DNA of 64,000 nucleotides from Novosphingobium sp. PC22D (GCF_002556635.1 NZ_MWMO01000004.1:1-64000), one strand, 5' to 3'; positions 7,436 through 15,466 are shown, counted from the first letter of the stretch. Notes: generated by a model from the sequence alone, not told the origin. Numbers and translations are program-made.

Positions 7436-9679
7436 ATGGCGATATTCACTACCAGCAATGTTCCGATCTCGTCCCTGATCGAAGACATCGATATGGACAA
7501 GATCGGCCTGCCGGAATTGCAGCGCCCGTTCGTGTGGCCGAACGTCAACGTCCGCGATCTCTTCGACTCCCTCTATCGAGGCTACCCTGCCGGTTTCTTG
7601 CTGTTCTGGAAAACCGGTGCTGAAGGCGGCCTGAAGAGCATCGGAACTGGCCCCAAGCAGTCCGTCCCTGAACTCGCAATCGTCGATGGCCAGCAGCGCC
7701 TCACCTCGCTTTATGCTGTTGTGAAGGGGATGGAGGTCCTCCGCTCCAACTTCAAGAAAGAGCGCATTCAGATTGCCTTCAACCCGCTGTCTGGCCGGTT
7801 CGATGTCGCCGATGCTGCGATCAAAAAGGACCGTGCCTTCATCCCTGATATTTCGGTGCTCTGGACGCCGGACTTCAAGGCCGGTGCTTTCCGAAAGGCC
7901 TTTCTCTCGCAGCTCAAGGAAATTCGGGAAATCTCGGACGACGAAGAGGCGGCCATCGAGGATGCGATCGATCACCTTCGCAATCTGCCCAATTACAACT
8001 TCGTCGCTCTGACTCTCGCGTCATCGGTCGATGAAGAAACCATCGCCGAAGTTTTCGTGCGCATCAACGGAAAGGGCAAGGCGCTCAACCAGGCAGACTT
8101 CATCATGACATTGATGTCAGTCTTCTGGGAGAAAGGCAGGGTCGAGCTTGAGAATTTCTCGCTTCAGGCCACAGTGCCCAGCGAAGGGCAGGCATCGCCG
8201 TTCAACCATTTCATCAAGCCGTCACCAGACCAGATGCTGCGCGCGACTGTGGGATTGGCGCTCAAGCGAGCGCGGCTGGCCAATGTCTATGGCGCGCTGC
8301 GTGGGAAGGATGCCGCGACCGGCGTGGACAATCCCGACAAGCGCGAGGGTCAGTTTGCCCTGATGCGCGAAGCCCAGTCGGCGGTTCTCGACCTGGCCAA
8401 CTGGCATCACTTCCTCGATGCCTTAAAACTGGCGGGCTACCGTGGGCAGAAGATGGTAAGCTCGGAAGCGGCGATCATTTTCAGCTACGTCCTCTATTTG
8501 ATCGGCATTCGTGACTACGGCATCGATCGCACCCGGATGCGACAGGCTATTGCCGAGTTTTATTTCATGTCGGCAATGACAGGGCGTTACACCAGTTCGC
8601 CAGAAACGCGCTTCGAAGCCGATCTTGCTCAGGTCCGTGATCTTGGTAGCGGCGAGGCATTCATCGCCAAGCTTCGCGAGATGTGCGACACCACGCTGAC
8701 AAACGACTACTGGGAAATCACACTGCCTAGTCAGCTCGCAACCTCGGCCTCGCGAAGCCCGACGCTCTTCGCCTACCAGGCCTCGCTCATCATGCTGGAC
8801 GCGCCCGCGCTTTTCAGCCCCTTGAAGTTGGCCGCGATGATTGACCCTGCGATCAAGGGATCGAAGGCGTCGCTAGAACAACACCATCTGTTCCCCCGCG
8901 CCTATCTCGAAGGGCAGGGTGTTACCGATCTCAAGCAAATAAACCAGATTGCCAACTTTGCTCCGGTTGAATGGCCGGAGAACATCAAGATCGGGAAACA
9001 ACCCCCGGCAGAATATGTCCCGGCGCTCGACGCGCAGATGACCGCGTCGGAGCTCGAACGGGTCTATGGCCTTCACGCTCTCCCGTACCTCTGGTGGGAA
9101 TTGCCCTACGATCAGTTCCTGGTCGAGCGGCGGCTCCGCATGGCACAAGTCGTTAGGCGGGCATGGGAGCAATTGCGCGGTGATGCTGCCATTGAAGCGG
9201 TTGCGCCGCCTTCGGTGGCTGAATTGATCGCTGGTGGCGAAACCGGAGCGGTGGAGTTCAAGTCAACGCTTCGCATCAACCTCCACACCGGTCAGCCGGA
9301 TGAGAAGATGCACCTGTCCGCGCTCAAAACGATTGCCGGATTCTTGAATGCCAAGGGCGGCACACTGCTTATTGGCGTGGCCGATGATGGCGAAGTCCTC
9401 GGCATCGGTGCCGATGGCTTCCCCAACGAAGACAAGATGGGGCTGCACTTGGTCAATCTCATCAAAGACAGGATTGGCGAAGTTTTCTTGCCTTACGTCC
9501 ACCCGCATTTCGAAGATCAGGAAGACGAGCGGGTTCTTATGGTCCGTTGCGAGCCGGGGCCAAAGGCCGCATTTCTGAAGGACGGGAAGGAGCAACGATT
9601 CTTCGTTCGTGGCGGTAATGCTACTGCTGAATTAAACGGCGCAGGCGTAACTGATTACATCAATCACCGTTTCGGCTAG
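7436..9679 (+). CDS. GmrSD-like DUF262/DUF1524 protein fused to a Schlafen AlbA_2 domain
   Basis: A 747-residue multidomain protein 32 bases after hsdS. The N-terminal DUF262 (GmrS-like) domain has the hallmark VDGQQRLTSLYAV (D84), in a ParB/sulfiredoxin-like nucleotide-hydrolysing fold. The middle region carries a DUF1524/HNH-like nuclease motif, EQHHLFPRAYL (H483-H484). GmrSD enzymes of this type are type IV restriction enzymes that attack modified DNA. The last 150 residues are an AlbA_2 (Schlafen group) domain with VEFKST near 606 and GGTLLIGVADDGEVLG near 641. The ATG at 7436 is preferred over an in-frame TTG at 7409. The protein could be the restriction component for the HsdM/HsdS pair or an independent anti-phage enzyme. 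Confidence 0.85.
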   Translation: MAIFTTSNVPISSLIEDIDMDKIGLPELQRPFVWPNVNVRDLFDSLYRGYPAGFLLFWKTGAEGGLKSIGTGPKQSVPELAIVDGQQRLTSLYAVVKGMEVLRSNFKKERIQIAFNPLSGRFDVADAAIKKDRAFIPDISVLWTPDFKAGAFRKAFLSQLKEIREISDDEEAAIEDAIDHLRNLPNYNFVALTLASSVDEETIAEVFVRINGKGKALNQADFIMTLMSVFWEKGRVELENFSLQATVPSEGQASPFNHFIKPSPDQMLRATVGLALKRARLANVYGALRGKDAATGVDNPDKREGQFALMREAQSAVLDLANWHHFLDALKLAGYRGQKMVSSEAAIIFSYVLYLIGIRDYGIDRTRMRQAIAEFYFMSAMTGRYTSSPETRFEADLAQVRDLGSGEAFIAKLREMCDTTLTNDYWEITLPSQLATSASRSPTLFAYQASLIMLDAPALFSPLKLAAMIDPAIKGSKASLEQHHLFPRAYLEGQGVTDLKQINQIANFAPVEWPENIKIGKQPPAEYVPALDAQMTASELERVYGLHALPYLWWELPYDQFLVERRLRMAQVVRRAWEQLRGDAAIEAVAPPSVAELIAGGETGAVEFKSTLRINLHTGQPDEKMHLSALKTIAGFLNAKGGTLLIGVADDGEVLGIGADGFPNEDKMGLHLVNLIKDRIGEVFLPYVHPHFEDQEDERVLMVRCEPGPKAAFLKDGKEQRFFVRGGNATAELNGAGVTDYINHRFG

Positions 9680-9732
9680 CATTGTGTTTTGCAGGGCGAC
9701 CTTTGATAGATTCGCACTAAATTGAGAAGGTT

Positions 9733-10188
9733 TTGGCATTGGTCGAAAATTCGCTTGAAGGGATAATCGAGTTCGCGACTGTTCGCGCCCAGCAAGAATG
9801 GGATGAGCACAAGCAGCCCTATTTGCTAGCGCGACTAAGTCCTGATTTGTCTGCAGAGGGGGTCGATTATCGCACCGTTCTCGGGGAACAAAAGCTCAAG
9901 GACTTTGTCGCTGGCCATGCTGACAAGCTGAAAGTTGTTGTGCATCCGCAGCAGCGAGCAAAGATAGGCCTCCTGCCGGCCGATGTGGACTTTGAGTTTG
10001 AAACAGCTGCGGACAACGAAACTCAATCAGGCCGTAGGAGGCCGACTAGCGACGCGGGTATTCACGGATCGAAGCGGCGCTATATCGTTGGAAATTTCCT
10101 TCAAATGGTTTCGGAACTCGACGAAGCCGATGCCAAGCAGGTTGAAATCCCGGCTCATATTCTTGCGAAGCTTTTGCGTGACAAATGA
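9733..10188 (+). CDS. uncharacterised protein with possible OST-HTH/LOTUS-like domain
   Basis: A 151-residue protein with TTG start (9733, or the second TTG at 9739) after a GAGAAGG ribosome-binding site. I do not recognise the family firmly. Residues 25-85 (YLLARLSPDLSAEGVDYRTV, then KLKDFVAGHADKLKVV) have the spacing of an OST-HTH/LOTUS winged helix: a short helix, a G-x-x-KL-x-DF core, then a beta hairpin. That is a pattern judgement, not a match. A linker and a second helical part ending EIPAHILAKLLRDK follow. The stop overlaps the next ATG (ATGA), so the two proteins are likely partners. It lies in the same transcription unit as the restriction genes. Confidence 0.65.
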   Translation: MALVENSLEGIIEFATVRAQQEWDEHKQPYLLARLSPDLSAEGVDYRTVLGEQKLKDFVAGHADKLKVVVHPQQRAKIGLLPADVDFEFETAADNETQSGRRRPTSDAGIHGSKRRYIVGNFLQMVSELDEADAKQVEIPAHILAKLLRDK

Positions 10189-11021
10189 GGGTTGTTATCG
10201 CCGTCGCCACGGCGAATGCGGCGCTTAGGAATTTCTTGGCATCCAATCGGCCAAACGTCATCCCGCAGGGCACGATTGAAAAGGGCTATTTTGCTGAGAG
10301 GCAAGCTCGCTTCTCGGTACAGATCCAGGCTCTCGACGAGAACTCTAGCGCTGATGCGATCGGTGCATGGCTGAAGCGTATTTCGAAGACTGCTGACGCA
10401 GTGATTTTGCTGATCGATCAAAATTGCCGCCAGCTTGTAACTCCCTACGAAGACGCATATTTCATTGTCGATATACCGCCATATCCCGGCGCAGTTCTTC
10501 AAAATCAGGTATTCGCTACGCTAGCTCCGATCCTGCGGCATTTCGCAAATTTTTGCCGCATCTTCGACTCCCAGAAGAATCAAAAGGTCCTCCTCTTGCC
10601 GCTTGATATTTTTCTAGCGGACGAGCTGAACGAGCTGAGAGCACGTCTGACGGTTAATAAGATGGACGTTGGATTTGCGGATGACGTCGAACAGAAAATC
10701 TCACGGCTCAACGAGCGAGCTCGACCAAAGGGGCAAAGGCGATTTAAGCGTGTCTATTTCGTCGACGATAGGCCGCTCTGGTTTCACTTTGGATTGGAGC
10801 AACATGCGATGGCGGAAACCGGAGTTCCGCCGCATGCCGAGCACTGTTGGCATACTAGCTGCTTTAGGTTTGGGAGGCGATTTGACTGCAAAAGACATTT
10901 CAATGTCGATGATGATTCGACACCTACCAAGGTATTTGGAAGCTTCATCACCTGCCATGGTGAGACGTTTAATGCCTCAGGACAAAGCCATCTGAATGTC
11001 TTTCCAAATTGCTTTATTTGA
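10185..11021 (+). CDS. uncharacterised protein, last gene of the defence operon
   Basis: A 278-residue soluble protein of no family I recognise. It starts MRVVIAVATANAALRN, alternating hydrophobic strands and helices in an alpha/beta manner (AVILLIDQNC near 72, KVLLLPLDIFL near 135), then a basic segment near 190. The last 70 residues are rich in His and Cys (HAEHCWHTSCF, then FITCHGE), which may be a metal site. The ATG overlaps the preceding stop and a strong terminator follows 4 bases after the stop. Composition matches the AT-richer defence genes. A nuclease or effector role would suit the context but is speculation. Confidence 0.65.
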   Translation: MRVVIAVATANAALRNFLASNRPNVIPQGTIEKGYFAERQARFSVQIQALDENSSADAIGAWLKRISKTADAVILLIDQNCRQLVTPYEDAYFIVDIPPYPGAVLQNQVFATLAPILRHFANFCRIFDSQKNQKVLLLPLDIFLADELNELRARLTVNKMDVGFADDVEQKISRLNERARPKGQRRFKRVYFVDDRPLWFHFGLEQHAMAETGVPPHAEHCWHTSCFRFGRRFDCKRHFNVDDDSTPTKVFGSFITCHGETFNASGQSHLNVFPNCFI

Positions 11022-11024
11022 GTG

Positions 11025-11054
11025 AAAAGGGGCAGCTCGAAAGCCGCCCCTTTT
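11025..11054 (+). terminator. rho-independent terminator ending the defence operon
   Basis: A near-perfect hairpin, with arms AAAAGGGGC and GCCCCTTTT around a short loop and the 3' arm ending in a T run, begins four bases after the stop of the last defence gene. It is among the clearest intrinsic terminators in the window and marks the end of the unit that began at 3821. Confidence 0.85.
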
Positions 11055-11556
11055 GCAAATACCGGTGTCTAGCGCTTATATTTCCTTCACTGCCGCGGCA
11101 GATCAGATCACGACCCAAAATGTCGATCTTTCCGATCTTTCGTCTGGTCACTCCGGCGAACCGATGCCTATCGAGTAGGTGTCATCAATTCGCATGAAGG
11201 GAAAACGTAGACTACACATATATGAAGGTGCCCCGGTTAAGAGTCAATGAATCCCGTGGTCAAAGGGACATTGTCGTGAAACGAGGTGATCCTCGTCTGC
11301 CGCACACTAGGTCTCCGATCTTTGCCAATTGTGACGCAGAATTCGGCAGCGCTCGCGCGAAAATCTGTCACCGCCGTCGCAAATTTGCGCTTGTCAGACG
11401 CAAAATCGCGTCGAGCGAAAAAATTCTCAGCATCAAAGGCAGCGGGGTGGTTTGTCCGTAAAGGTCTCGGACCGTCCATAGACGGTTCAAATCGCACAAA
11501 TCGTTGAAGAATTGCCCGAATTTCAACTCGGACTGCCCCTTGCGTCAAGATAAAAA
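11055..11556. other. gene-free stretch with clustered small palindromes
   Basis: No convincing gene is seen. The interval 11355-11420 is dense with related A-rich elements: a perfect 12-base palindrome CGCAAATTTGCG (11378-11389), then GACGC/GCGTC (11397-11412) around AAAATC, plus further copies of GCGAAAA at about 11357 and 11415. Such a pattern could be a set of operator sites or iterons belonging to the mobile element. Two overlapping open frames of 79 and 103 codons cover this DNA but have no ribosome-binding site or protein-like composition. Confidence 0.45.
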
Positions 11557-11603
11557 GTTCTCATTATGTTCCGTGGAGGGTCTGCCAATGTCAAAGTGAG
11601 AAC
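11557..11603 (+). promoter_or_regulatory. inverted repeat upstream of the AlpA-type gene
   Basis: GTTCTCA at 11557-11563 and TGAGAAC at 11597-11603 are perfect inverted copies spaced 33 bases apart, the second ending five bases before the ATG of the first regulator gene. Binding there would block translation or transcription initiation, so an autoregulatory site is plausible. The spacing is long for a single dimer and may reflect two half-sites. Confidence 0.4.
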
Positions 11604-11608
11604 GCCCA

Positions 11609-11815
11609 ATGTCCAATACCGAACGCATCATCCGACTGAAGACCGTGCTTGACCGCACGGGCCTCTCTCGCTCGACCATTTATCGCAAAATCGCCGAAGG
11701 CACTTTCCCGTCACAGGTAAAGATCAGCGTCCACGGCGCGGGCTGGCACGAGTCAGAAATCAATCGCTGGATCGCCGATCCCGCTCACTATCGTGAAGAG
11801 GAACCGGCGGAATGA
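11609..11815 (+). CDS. AlpA-family helix-turn-helix regulator
   Basis: A 68-residue DNA-binding protein. RIIRLKTVLDRTGLSRSTIYRKIAEGTFP is the typical AlpA/excisionase-like winged-helix start, followed by GWHESEINRWI near residue 50, which is conserved in the family. AlpA proteins act as activators of excision genes or as recombination directionality factors in integrative elements. The stop overlaps the ATG of a second small DNA-binding gene (ATGA). No integrase gene is visible beside it, which is unusual; it may lie elsewhere in the element or have been lost when the IS630 copy inserted. Confidence 0.85.
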   Translation: MSNTERIIRLKTVLDRTGLSRSTIYRKIAEGTFPSQVKISVHGAGWHESEINRWIADPAHYREEEPAE

Positions 11816-12006
11816 GCGGCCAACAATCCGTCGAGCCGATCTGCGTCAGAGTCAATGACGCCGCCCGCATGATCGGCGTTGGCCGAACAAAACTCTACGA
11901 GTTGATTGCCAACGGCGAACTTGAGACAGTCAAGCTTGGCAAGGCAACGCGGATTACGACGGCCAGTCTGCATAAGCTGGTGGAGCGGCATCGGGCATTG
12001 AACTGA
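11812..12006 (+). CDS. excisionase-type helix-turn-helix protein
   Basis: A 64-residue protein with the Xis/MerR-like core VNDAARMIGVGRTKLYELIANGELETVKLGKATRI followed by a short helix (LHKLVERHRAL). The fold binds DNA through a winged helix and occurs in excisionases and small phage or island regulators. It overlaps the AlpA-type gene by four bases, so both are translated together and probably control the same element. It could act as recombination directionality factor while AlpA acts as its activator, or the reverse. Confidence 0.8.
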   Translation: MSGQQSVEPICVRVNDAARMIGVGRTKLYELIANGELETVKLGKATRITTASLHKLVERHRALN

Positions 12007-12138
12007 CTAGGCCGCGAACTCGCAATTGGACAGTGTCAGAGCGTGCCATTATGTTGCGATCAGGCGCGCTGCGAACCACCCATTTATTCAGTTTCTTGGA
12101 CAAAACGCTGAACCGAACCACCGTTAAATGAACGAAAA

Positions 12139-12162
12139 TGTGGGGGAAAGTGTGGGGGAAGG
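12139..12162 (+). repeat. tandem 12-base direct repeat
   Basis: TGTGGGGGAAAG (12139-12150) is followed directly by TGTGGGGGAAGG (12151-12162), differing at one base. It lies between the excisionase-type gene and a tRNA-3'-end-like sequence, so it could be an arm-type integrase or excisionase binding site. No function can be shown from sequence alone. Confidence 0.5.
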
Positions 12163-12210
12163 CCTGCGTTTGTTCCAAGAACAAGATTGATATCAAAAGG
12201 TTATTTTTCC

Positions 12211-12234
12211 GGTTCGATTCAAGCCCTGCCACCA
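12211..12234 (+). other. tRNA 3'-end-like sequence, possible attachment-site remnant
   Basis: GGTTCGATTC at 12211-12220 matches the TPsiC-loop consensus, and 14 bases later comes GCCACCA, resembling an acceptor end with CCA. The flanking bases do not form a proper T stem and no anticodon or D arm precedes it, so this is not a functional tRNA. Integrative elements commonly leave such 3'-end copies at their junctions, and the position just right of the AlpA/excisionase genes fits an island boundary. Confidence 0.35.
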
Positions 12235-12265
12235 CCCCCCTTCTCGCATCATCCCCGAAAAGCCC

Positions 12266-12743
12266 ATGGTTCGGCGATATGGCCGGGCACCGCGCGGACA
12301 ACGGGCGCGCGGCTACGCCCCAGCCGGGCACTGGAAGATGACCACGTTCCTTGCCGGTCTCACCCACACCGGCATCGTCGCGCCGCTCGTGATCGATCAG
12401 CCCACGAACAGGGCGATCTTCACTCAGTATGTCCGCCAGTATCTGGTGCCAACGCTGCGACCCGGCGACGTGGTCATCCTCGACCACCTGTCGAGCCACA
12501 AAAGCGTCGCGAGCGCCGCACGGGTCGAGGCCGCCGGTGCCACGCTCATGTTCCTTCCGCGCTGCTCGCCAGACCTCAATCCGATCGAGCAAGTCTTTGC
12601 CAAGCTCAAAGGGTTGCTCCGGCGCGCCGGCGATCGCACCCGCGACGGCCTGTGGAACCGCATTGGTCGCCTCGTCTACGACTTCCCCCCCCACCGAATG
12701 CGCCCACTACATGCCACATGCCGGATATGAGCCACTCCGATGA
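12266..12743 (+). pseudogene. IS630-family transposase remnant (5' truncated, frameshifted)
   Basis: The frame encodes the C-terminal two thirds of an IS630-type DDE transposase: GHWKMTTFLAGLTHTG, then VVILDHLSSHKS with the second catalytic Asp, then PRCSPDLNPIEQVFAKLK with the terminal Glu. The part containing the first Asp (the usual DETW region) is missing, so it is 5' truncated. Near the end, eight consecutive C bases at 12685-12692 put the frame out; removing one C restores the expected ending (ECAHYMPHAGYEPL) in the next frame. Both defects make it inactive. It sits at the edge of the mobile region and probably arrived after it. Confidence 0.85.
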
Positions 12744-13020
12744 CAAACCGCGCTAACCGAACGTCGAGGAAAATCAGGGGGTCACGTCAGTCTTTCATCA
12801 ATGCGGTGACGGACAGGTTTTTGCCGTTCCGCCTTTTCCTCGCGATGGGGACACGGCTTCCCTTCGAAAGGTTGGCCGAAGACCCGTCCCCCGAAGCCTC
12901 AGCTTCGCAAACGCAGATATCCTGCTCTTTGCCTCTCTGCCGCGCGTCCCGCCATGACGGGGCTCAGCCTGTCGCGTTACGCTTGCGCGGGAACGCTTCG
13001 GCGAGCCCCATGGACGGCCG
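12744..13020. other. intergenic stretch between IS remnant and TonB receptor
   Basis: I see no gene or clear terminator in these 277 bases. Composition returns to the high GC of the chromosome-like region on the right, so the boundary of the mobile segment is probably between about 12.2 and 12.8 kb. Confidence 0.4.
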
Positions 13021-15351
13021 TTACCGGAACTTCACGCCCAGCTCGATGCCGTAGGTGATCGGAGAGTTCCAGACCGCGCCGGTTCCCAACGTGTTGAACA
13101 GCACCTGCGATTGATAGCGCTTGTCGGTCAGGTTGTCTCCGAACACGGCGACGGTGTAGCGATCGCTGGGATCGGTCCACTGCGCCCTGGCCGAGAGAAC
13201 TTCGTAGCCTTTCTGATAGAACTGCTCTGCGGGATCGAAATAGAACCCCGAGGTATAGTAGAGGTTGGACGAGAGCGTCAGCTCGCCTCCTCCCAGTTGC
13301 GCCGTATAGCTTGCGCCGATGTTGCCGGTGAACTCGGGCGCGCGCTGCATCTCGAAGCCGGACGCGTCGGTCAGCGTCTGGACGAGCGCTCCCGGCCCGG
13401 CTCCGCCCAGCTCGACCGGCGCGCACCACAAGGGAACGCCGGGGTCGCTCACGGCGGGATCGCAATAGCTGTAGAAGGGAGCGTTGGGGAAGCTCTTGTA
13501 GCGGGCATGGGTCCATGCCGCACCGCCATAGACGTCGAAAGCCTGGCTGACGCGATATCGGAACTGCACTTCCGCGCCGTAGATCTCGGAGCTGGCGGCG
13601 TTGCGAATCTGCGCCGCACCGTCCTGATAGCTCGAAACCTGCAGGTTCTTGTAATCGTAGTAGAAGCCGGCAAGATCGACCTGCAAGGTGCGATTGTCGA
13701 ACTTGTACCCCACTTCGAAGGCATTGATCTTTTCGGGCTTGACCGGCTGCTGCGACAGGCCGCCGACGTTGAGGATGCCTGCCTTGTAGCCCTTCGTGTA
13801 CGAGGCGTAGACGCTCGAATCCGTGCTCGGCTTGTAGCGCAGCACCAGGCGCGGCGTGAAGCTGTCGTTCTTGAGCTTGTCCACCGGCACCTGCGTGCCG
13901 GGCTCGAAGACGTTGGGAACGACTTCGCCGTTGGGGCCGATGTACGAAGTCGTGAACGGGTTGATGGTGAAATAGGCATCGTCGACGATGTCGTGCGAAT
14001 AGCGGCCGCCCACGGTCACGAAGAATCGGTCGGTCACCTCATACGTCGCGTCGACGAATGCCGCGTAGGACTTCGTCGTGGTGCTCGAACCGCCGTAATC
14101 GATGAAGGGAGCCCCACCGAACGAGGCGTCGACGTCCCAGGTATCGCGGATCTGGAAATAGTTGAGACCGGCGGTCCACTGAAGCCGCGAGCCCGGCTTG
14201 GAACTGAGCAGGAATTCCTGTGACCAGGTCTCGTCATCCACGCCCACGAAGATGTTGAACAACGGCAGCAGGCTGGCATCGAGGTCGCCGTAGTAGGGCG
14301 ACTTGTCGCGCCGGTACTGCGAGTAGGAGGTCAGGTCCGCGAAGCCGACGTCGGCCTTGACCGTCGCCTGCAGCGCATCGGATTTGGTCCGGAAGCTTTC
14401 CGGCGGATTGAGCGCGATTTCGCCGGGTTTCGTCGCGAACGCGCCTTGGGGGGCGTAGAAGTTCACCAGCGGCTGCCCCTTCGAGGACGACCGTCCGTAA
14501 ACCGCCTGGCCCGCCGGAGAGAGCTTGCTGAAGAAGCCCGCATCGCCGTTCGGATCGACGAAGGCATTGACGAGCTGGGTGGTCGGATCGTCGGTTTCGG
14601 CATGGATGTACCGCAGCAGGACCGAGACTGCCGGAGACAGTTCGGCCTTGAGGCCCGTACGCACCGACCAGTTCTCGTATTGGCCGACCTCGTCGTCATC
14701 GTTGACGATGTCGGTGAAGTAGCCGTCGCCGCGGCGATAGAGCCCCTCGATGTCGAAGGCTATGTTCTCGGTGATCCCGAAGGTGGCGTAGCCCTGCAAC
14801 TTGAGCGCATTGAAGCGCTCGTAGCTCGCGGTGACCTCGCCGCCGGTCTCGGTGCTCGGATCGGCGGTCGTGACGACGATCGCGCCGCCTGTCGTGTTGC
14901 GGCCGAACAGGGTGCCCTGCGGCCCCTTGAGCACCTGGATGCTCTGCACGTTGAGAAGGTCGAAGTCGGACAGGTAGGTGTTGGCCTGGAAGAAGCCATC
15001 GACGTAGATTCCGACGTTGGGCCCGCCGCCCGAGGTCGTGATCGCGGTGCCGACACCGCGAATCGTCGGCTGCACCGCCGGTCCCTGGCTGTCGAAGCGC
15101 AGGCCGGGCGTCAGCTTCGCGGTGTCCGACAACTGGTTCACGTTCGCCGTGGAAAGCTGTTCCCCTCCGAGCGAGGTCACGCTGATCGGCACGTCGCGTG
15201 ACAGCTCCTCGCGCCGCTGCGCGGTCACGACGATCTCGTCGCCGACGCTGGCGGTCTGATCACTGGACTGAGCGTGCGCGGGCGTCGCGAACAGGGAAAC
15301 GGCGAGCGCGCCCAGCGATGCGCGCGAAATGAATCCGGATTTCGTGGCCAT
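13021..15351 (-). CDS. TonB-dependent outer-membrane receptor
   Basis: A 776-residue outer-membrane receptor. The signal peptide MATKSGFISRASLGALAVSL ends near AHAQ; a TonB-box-like stretch EIVVTAQRREE follows, then the plug domain (VPISVTSLGGEQLS, IRGVG, LKGPQGTLFGRNTTGG) and a long barrel ending in Phe-Arg. The start at 15351 is chosen for its AAGGAAACC ribosome-binding site and signal peptide; the frame continues open for 1 kb upstream without meaning. It is transcribed away from an AraC regulator across a 195-base region with repeats. The substrate is unknown, but the neighbouring CoA ligase and dehydratase suggest a hydrophobic carboxylic acid. Confidence 0.93.
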   Translation of the reverse strand: MATKSGFISRASLGALAVSLFATPAHAQSSDQTASVGDEIVVTAQRREELSRDVPISVTSLGGEQLSTANVNQLSDTAKLTPGLRFDSQGPAVQPTIRGVGTAITTSGGGPNVGIYVDGFFQANTYLSDFDLLNVQSIQVLKGPQGTLFGRNTTGGAIVVTTADPSTETGGEVTASYERFNALKLQGYATFGITENIAFDIEGLYRRGDGYFTDIVNDDDEVGQYENWSVRTGLKAELSPAVSVLLRYIHAETDDPTTQLVNAFVDPNGDAGFFSKLSPAGQAVYGRSSSKGQPLVNFYAPQGAFATKPGEIALNPPESFRTKSDALQATVKADVGFADLTSYSQYRRDKSPYYGDLDASLLPLFNIFVGVDDETWSQEFLLSSKPGSRLQWTAGLNYFQIRDTWDVDASFGGAPFIDYGGSSTTTKSYAAFVDATYEVTDRFFVTVGGRYSHDIVDDAYFTINPFTTSYIGPNGEVVPNVFEPGTQVPVDKLKNDSFTPRLVLRYKPSTDSSVYASYTKGYKAGILNVGGLSQQPVKPEKINAFEVGYKFDNRTLQVDLAGFYYDYKNLQVSSYQDGAAQIRNAASSEIYGAEVQFRYRVSQAFDVYGGAAWTHARYKSFPNAPFYSYCDPAVSDPGVPLWCAPVELGGAGPGALVQTLTDASGFEMQRAPEFTGNIGASYTAQLGGGELTLSSNLYYTSGFYFDPAEQFYQKGYEVLSARAQWTDPSDRYTVAVFGDNLTDKRYQSQVLFNTLGTGAVWNSPITYGIELGVKFR

Positions 15352-15379
15352 GGTTTCCTTCCCTAACTTCCCGTGTCGT

Positions 15380-15394
15380 CGCCGGAATCCGGCG
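15380..15394. promoter_or_regulatory. 15-base palindrome in the divergent TonB/AraC promoter
   Basis: CGCCGGAATCCGGCG is a perfect odd palindrome (seven-base arms around one A), 29 bases upstream of the TonB receptor start. It is a candidate operator for the receptor gene. Confidence 0.4.
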
Positions 15395-15413
15395 CGACCG
15401 GCTGGCCGCCATC

Positions 15414-15466
15414 GCAGGTTCGAATCCGCATGACTTGCTGGAAATGGACATTTTTGCAGGTGCGAA
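15414..15466. promoter_or_regulatory. direct repeats spaced 42 bases, candidate AraC-regulator sites
   Basis: GCAGGTTCGAA at 15414-15424 recurs as GCAGGTGCGAA at 15456-15466, ten of eleven bases identical. The 42-base distance equals four helical turns, so both copies face the same side of the DNA, as expected for AraC-family activators. The pair lies midway between the divergent TonB receptor and AraC-type gene starts. Confidence 0.5.

Noticed and set aside
11340..11420. CRISPR array
   Set aside because: The repeated A-rich elements are short, variable and irregularly spaced; no regular repeat-spacer pattern and no cas genes exist in the window.
11222..11461. A 79-codon open frame in the gene-free stretch before the AlpA-type gene
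   Set aside because: No ribosome-binding site, basic low-complexity composition, and it overlaps the palindrome cluster; treated as regulatory DNA.
12211..12234. A tRNA gene
   Set aside because: Only a T-loop-like string and a CCA-like end are present; the T stem does not pair and no anticodon arm precedes it.
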